From Tepidimonas sp. (GTDB lineage: Bacteria; Pseudomonadota; Gammaproteobacteria; Burkholderiales; Burkholderiaceae_C): a stretch of DNA of 10,420 bases. The stretch lies in the NCBI GenBank assembly GCA_025054905.1, contig JANWZF010000064.1, positions 1 through 10,420 of the forward strand. Reading direction: 5' to 3'. A program made the translations under genes and the position numbers. The notes below the pieces were generated by a model, which had not been told where the DNA came from, did not search any database, and saw only the letters and a list, made by a program, of their open reading frames with translations. Shown here piece after piece: positions 7,955-10,420 of this stretch (position 1 is its first letter; each line of letters starts with the position of its first letter).

Positions 7955-8667
7955 GCGACGAGCGACTGATCGAAGCGCGAGGGCTGCACACGCATTACGG
8001 CAGCAGCCACATCCTGCACGGGGTGGATCTGAGCGTGCGACGGGGAGAGTCGATCGGCCTGCTCGGCCGCAATGGCATGGGCAAGACCACCTTGCTCAAA
8101 ACCCTGATGGGGCTGGTGCGCCCGACTGCGGGGCAAGTGCATATCAAGGGACGACCGACAGCACGCCTGCCGACCTTCGAAATTGCGCGTCTGGGCGTGG
8201 CCTACGTTCCCGAAGGACGGGGGATTTTTGGCAACCTCAGCGTTTTGGAGAACCTCGTCATGGCGGCGCGTCCGGGTCCGGATGGTCGCAGGGACTGGAC
8301 CCTGCAGCGGGTGCTGGACACCTTCCCCCGGCTGGCCGAGCGCCTGCACCACGGAGGCCAGCAGCTCAGCGGTGGCGAGCAGCAGATGCTGACCATCGGA
8401 CGCGCGCTGATGACCAATCCAGATGTCTTGATCCTGGATGAGGCCACCGAGGGGCTGGCGCCACTGATCGCGCGCGAAATCTGGCGCATCTGCCGCCTCA
8501 TTCGTGACAGCGGGATCAGCACCATCATCGTCGACAAAAACTGGCGCCATCTCACGGCGATCACCGACCGCAACATCGTGCTGGTCAAGGGGCGCGTGGT
8601 GTTGGAGGGCCGTTCGGAAGAACTGCGCGCCCAACCGCAGCTGCTGGCTCAACACCTGAGTCTCTGA
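7951..8667 (+). CDS. livF: Branched-chain-type ABC transporter ATPase, LivF family
   Basis: This 238-residue protein is the second cytoplasmic ATPase of the importer. It has Walker A GRNGMGKTT (39-47), the LivF-typical VAYVPEGRGIFGNLSVLENL (83-102), signature LSGGEQ (139-144), and Walker B VLILDEATEGLAP (159-171). At the switch position, where LivF proteins usually read VEQN and LivG reads VEHD, this protein has VDKN (194-197), so Lys196 replaces the usual Gln/His. Everything around it is intact, so this looks like a subfamily feature and not damage. The start is GTG, overlapping the livG stop by 4 bases and preceded by AGGAG. It is the last gene of the operon; no convincing plus-strand terminator follows before the convergent sox genes. 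Confidence 0.95.
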   Translation: MSDERLIEARGLHTHYGSSHILHGVDLSVRRGESIGLLGRNGMGKTTLLKTLMGLVRPTAGQVHIKGRPTARLPTFEIARLGVAYVPEGRGIFGNLSVLENLVMAARPGPDGRRDWTLQRVLDTFPRLAERLHHGGQQLSGGEQQMLTIGRALMTNPDVLILDEATEGLAPLIAREIWRICRLIRDSGISTIIVDKNWRHLTAITDRNIVLVKGRVVLEGRSEELRAQPQLLAQHLSL

Positions 8668-8704
8668 TCCCGATCCGCGGCTGGCGGGTTGGCGTGTTTC
8701 CATG

Positions 8705-8738
8705 AAAAAACGGGAAGCCGTCCCAGAAGCGGCTTCCC
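8705..8738 (-). terminator. Rho-independent terminator of the sox transcript
   Basis: Perfect 9-bp arms GGGAAGCCG (8712-8720) and CGGCTTCCC (8730-8738) enclose a 9-base loop. Read on the minus strand the stem is followed, one base later, by six T (8710-8705). It lies about 55 bases after the soxX stop. The plus-strand side has no T-run, so it is oriented for the sox genes and would serve livF poorly. The rest of the spacer 8668-8791 holds no gene that I can see. Confidence 0.88.
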
Positions 8739-8791
8739 ACACGATGCGGCGCACGGGCCCCATGCTCCCCGTGCGCAGTTGCGATGATCCG

Positions 8792-9445
8792 TTATTGATT
8801 GACCGGCGATTTCGGATCCAGCAGCAACGCCATGATGTGCTTGATCTGCTGCTCGGTGAGGATCCCCTTGTGGCCAGCGCTGGGCATCTTCGTGCAAGCG
8901 TTGAACGCGCGCGAGTTCCAGATCTTGGCCCAGGTGTACTCGATGATCGGCTTGGCCGCCGGGTCGTCCGGATTGGTCACCCCACGGATCTTGCCGTAGT
9001 TCCACAGGCTCGGGCCTAACGTGCCGTAGGAAATCTCCTTCTTGTCGATCTGGTGGCAGTTGTAGCAGTTGCCGCCATTGACCACCTTGTCATCGTCCGA
9101 CCACGTCAGGCCGCGACCGCTTTGGGCAATCGTTTCACCCTGTTTCCAGTCCCCCAGGAACTTGCCGTCGCTGGGCCACTTGACGGTTTTCAGCGCAGCC
9201 TCCTCGATGGCCTTTTCGACCTTCGGATCCAGCGGTTTGCCGCTGACCTCGGACTGCCAGCAGGCCTTGCGCGCCTCGTCCTGCTCCAGCCGATCGAGTT
9301 TGGCGATGCCGCGCTCGACGAAGGAAGCTTTGATCACTTCGGCGGTCATCTTGTCGTAGTCGGCCGCGCTGCGCGTACCAGTGCCGCAACCGGCCAGCAC
9401 GGCGGCCACAGCGATCATGCTCGAGGCAAAAATCAATTTGTTCAT
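8792..9445 (-). CDS. soxX: SoxX, c-type cytochrome subunit of the SoxAX thiosulfate-oxidising complex, with lipoprotein signal
   Basis: SoxX is the small mono-heme subunit of SoxAX, the periplasmic cytochrome that attaches thiosulfate to SoxYZ and accepts the electrons. The 217-residue product has one heme c motif, CYNCH (127-131). The second iron ligand is probably Met187 in TKMPSAGHKGILT, the usual SoxX place. GTLGPSLWNYG follows the heme motif as in the family. The N-terminus is a signal peptide ending in a lipobox LAGC (17-20), so the mature protein is predicted to be lipid-anchored at Cys20. Two further cysteines (62 and 184) may form a disulfide. The start at 9445 has GGAGA 7 bases upstream. 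It lies 16 bases after soxA and is the last gene before the terminator. A cytochrome subunit that needs SoxA as partner fits this position exactly. Confidence 0.95.
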   Translation of the reverse strand: MNKLIFASSMIAVAAVLAGCGTGTRSAADYDKMTAEVIKASFVERGIAKLDRLEQDEARKACWQSEVSGKPLDPKVEKAIEEAALKTVKWPSDGKFLGDWKQGETIAQSGRGLTWSDDDKVVNGGNCYNCHQIDKKEISYGTLGPSLWNYGKIRGVTNPDDPAAKPIIEYTWAKIWNSRAFNACTKMPSAGHKGILTEQQIKHIMALLLDPKSPVNQ

Positions 9446-9461
9446 CGCGACGTCTCCAGGT

Positions 9462-10271
9462 TCAGCGCTTGATGGTCGGGGCGGCGTTCTTGGCGCCCTT
9501 GGCGTTGACGCCCATGTACACGCTCAGCGCGGTGGTGACGTCGCTGCCAAACTTCGGCTCCGGAAAGCGCTGCTGACGGAAGCAGTCGTTCAAGCGCCAC
9601 TGCATGCTCCACATCTGACCATTGGAGACCCGATAGGCAGGCCAGGCGGCAAACCCCACCCCATCGCCCGGATTCTTCGTCAGGTTGGGCAGATCCTGCA
9701 GACGAATGCGTTTGCCATCCTCGGCATGGCAGCTGGCGCAAGAGAAGTCGTGCGGACCGCCGCGCATGAAGAACAGACGCTTGCCAACCTCATACATGTC
9801 ACGTTCGGCCGGATGCGACTGCGGCACATTGAACGGCAAGCCTTTGGATTCCGACGCCACCCAGGTGGCAATGGCCACCACGTCGGAGGTCAGACCACGC
9901 GTGAAATTGCGAGTGCTGACCTCGCTGACATCCAGTCCCTGCAACTTGTCCATGCACCAGACGATGCGGCTTTCCAGATCCATCACACGGCCTGCATCGG
10001 CAAAGTAGCGCGGCAGCTCCACAAACGCGCCCTTGACCACCCCAGGGCCCTTGCCCAAATCGCACTGTTCGAGGGATGCGTTCTTCGGGCCGCGCTTTTG
10101 CTTCCACAGCGACTCACCCTTGGCTTCGAACAGTTCGGCCGGATTGCCGTCCTGCAGCATCGCGCGGTACGCCTCGATACCCTTGGCGGCGTCGATCTCC
10201 TGCGCCAGTGCCGGGCCTTGCAGCGCGGCTGAGACGGCCAGCGCGGTGCCCAACATCGTCGTTTTTTTCAT
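9462..10271 (-). CDS. soxA: SoxA, mono-heme c-type cytochrome subunit of SoxAX
   Basis: SoxA is the catalytic subunit of SoxAX in the periplasm. The 269-residue protein starts with a classic Sec signal peptide, with predicted cleavage after ALA at residue 23. Only one heme c motif is present, CASCH (178-182) in the C-terminal domain, together with Cys230 in CFRQQRFPEP. That cysteine is the conserved heme ligand known to carry a persulfide in studied SoxA proteins. The N-terminal domain lacks CxxCH but keeps Cys70 and Cys106, which probably form the disulfide found in mono-heme (Starkeya-type) SoxA. KRLFFMRGGPHDFSCASCH and YRVSNGQMWSMQWRLNDCF are strongly family-typical. The start at 10271 has AGAGGA 9 bases upstream (10286-10281). 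It lies 54 bases after soxZ and 16 before soxX in one operon. Confidence 0.96.
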   Translation of the reverse strand: MKKTTMLGTALAVSAALQGPALAQEIDAAKGIEAYRAMLQDGNPAELFEAKGESLWKQKRGPKNASLEQCDLGKGPGVVKGAFVELPRYFADAGRVMDLESRIVWCMDKLQGLDVSEVSTRNFTRGLTSDVVAIATWVASESKGLPFNVPQSHPAERDMYEVGKRLFFMRGGPHDFSCASCHAEDGKRIRLQDLPNLTKNPGDGVGFAAWPAYRVSNGQMWSMQWRLNDCFRQQRFPEPKFGSDVTTALSVYMGVNAKGAKNAAPTIKR

Positions 10272-10295
10272 GGTGAAATATCCTCTGGACGAACG

Positions 10296-10320
10296 GAAAA
10301 ACAGGGGATGGACAACCTGT
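10296..10320 (-). other. Weak hairpin with T-run between soxZ and soxA
   Basis: Read on the minus strand, ACAGG and CCTGT (arms at 10320-10316 and 10305-10301) flank a 10-base loop, and a run of T follows the second arm. The stem is only 5 bp, so it is much weaker than the terminator after soxX. It might cause partial attenuation or protect the upstream soxYZ message, or it may be chance. Confidence 0.22.
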
Positions 10321-10325
10321 GCGGC

Positions 10326-10420
10326 TCAGGCGATGGTGGCCTCGTCGGTGCGGGAGCCGCCCTTGTTGTCGGTCCACTTCACCACCACCTTGTCGCCCTT
10401 GGCGCCACCCTTGAACTTGA
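10326..10420 (-). CDS. soxZ: SoxZ, C-terminal end only (rest beyond the right edge)
   Basis: SoxZ forms with SoxY the periplasmic carrier that holds the sulfur substrate during thiosulfate oxidation. The minus strand from the right edge reads KFKGGAKGDKVVVKW, then TDNKGGSRTDEATIA and a TGA at 10328-10326. The strand-rich end with a WxDNKGxxRTDEATI-like finish is typical of SoxZ. Only about 30 codons are visible, so the identification rests on this ending and on the position directly ahead of soxA. soxY would be expected just beyond the window. Confidence 0.88.
   Translation of the reverse strand, partial: KFKGGAKGDKVVVKWTDNKGGSRTDEATIA

Noticed and set aside
8675..8687. Possible small hairpin just after livF as a plus-strand terminator
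   Set aside because: Only 4-bp arms (CCGC/GCGG) with no following T-run, so there is too little support.
9381..10232. Plus-strand open frame opposite soxA
   Set aside because: No recognisable domain; the minus strand carries the signal peptide, heme motif and catalytic cysteine of SoxA.

Overview
The window looks like chromosomal DNA from a GC-rich betaproteobacterium, probably a thiosulfate-oxidising member of the Burkholderiales. I infer this from the style of the PurL, Sox and branched-chain-type transporter proteins, the high GC content and the gene arrangement; I cannot name the genus from this sequence alone. All recognisable genes belong to known families, and I see no mobile element, CRISPR array, tRNA or rRNA.

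Layout from left to right. (1) Positions 1-3869, minus strand: purL, the large single-chain phosphoribosylformylglycinamidine synthase of purine synthesis. It is open without frameshift from its start to the left edge, where its last few dozen codons are cut off. (2) Positions 3870-4078: a divergent control region with a likely purL -10 box, a perfect 9-bp inverted repeat with a 6-base spacer, and a strong ribosome binding site for the next gene. (3) Positions 4079-8667, plus strand: a compact five-gene ABC importer operon of the HAAT/branched-chain amino acid type. It encodes a periplasmic binding protein with a Tat-like signal, two permeases (LivH, LivM) and two ATPases (LivG, LivF). The last three genes overlap, so translation is probably coupled. 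(4) Positions 8668-8791: a short convergent spacer with a rho-independent terminator serving the minus-strand genes. (5) Positions 8792-10420, minus strand: the end of a sox operon read as soxZ (partial), soxA, soxX, stopping at that terminator.

Function. The importer takes a small organic ligand from the periplasm. Branched-chain amino acids are the family default, but the ligand cannot be read from the sequence. SoxAX is the periplasmic c-type cytochrome that oxidatively couples thiosulfate to the carrier SoxYZ, starting lithotrophic sulfur oxidation. The SoxA here is the mono-heme form and SoxX carries a lipoprotein signal. soxB, which often follows soxX in related bacteria, does not follow it here. 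The three transcription units appear functionally independent. The main points for follow-up are the operator-like palindrome, the altered switch region in LivF, the lipoprotein SoxX and the early end of the sox operon.
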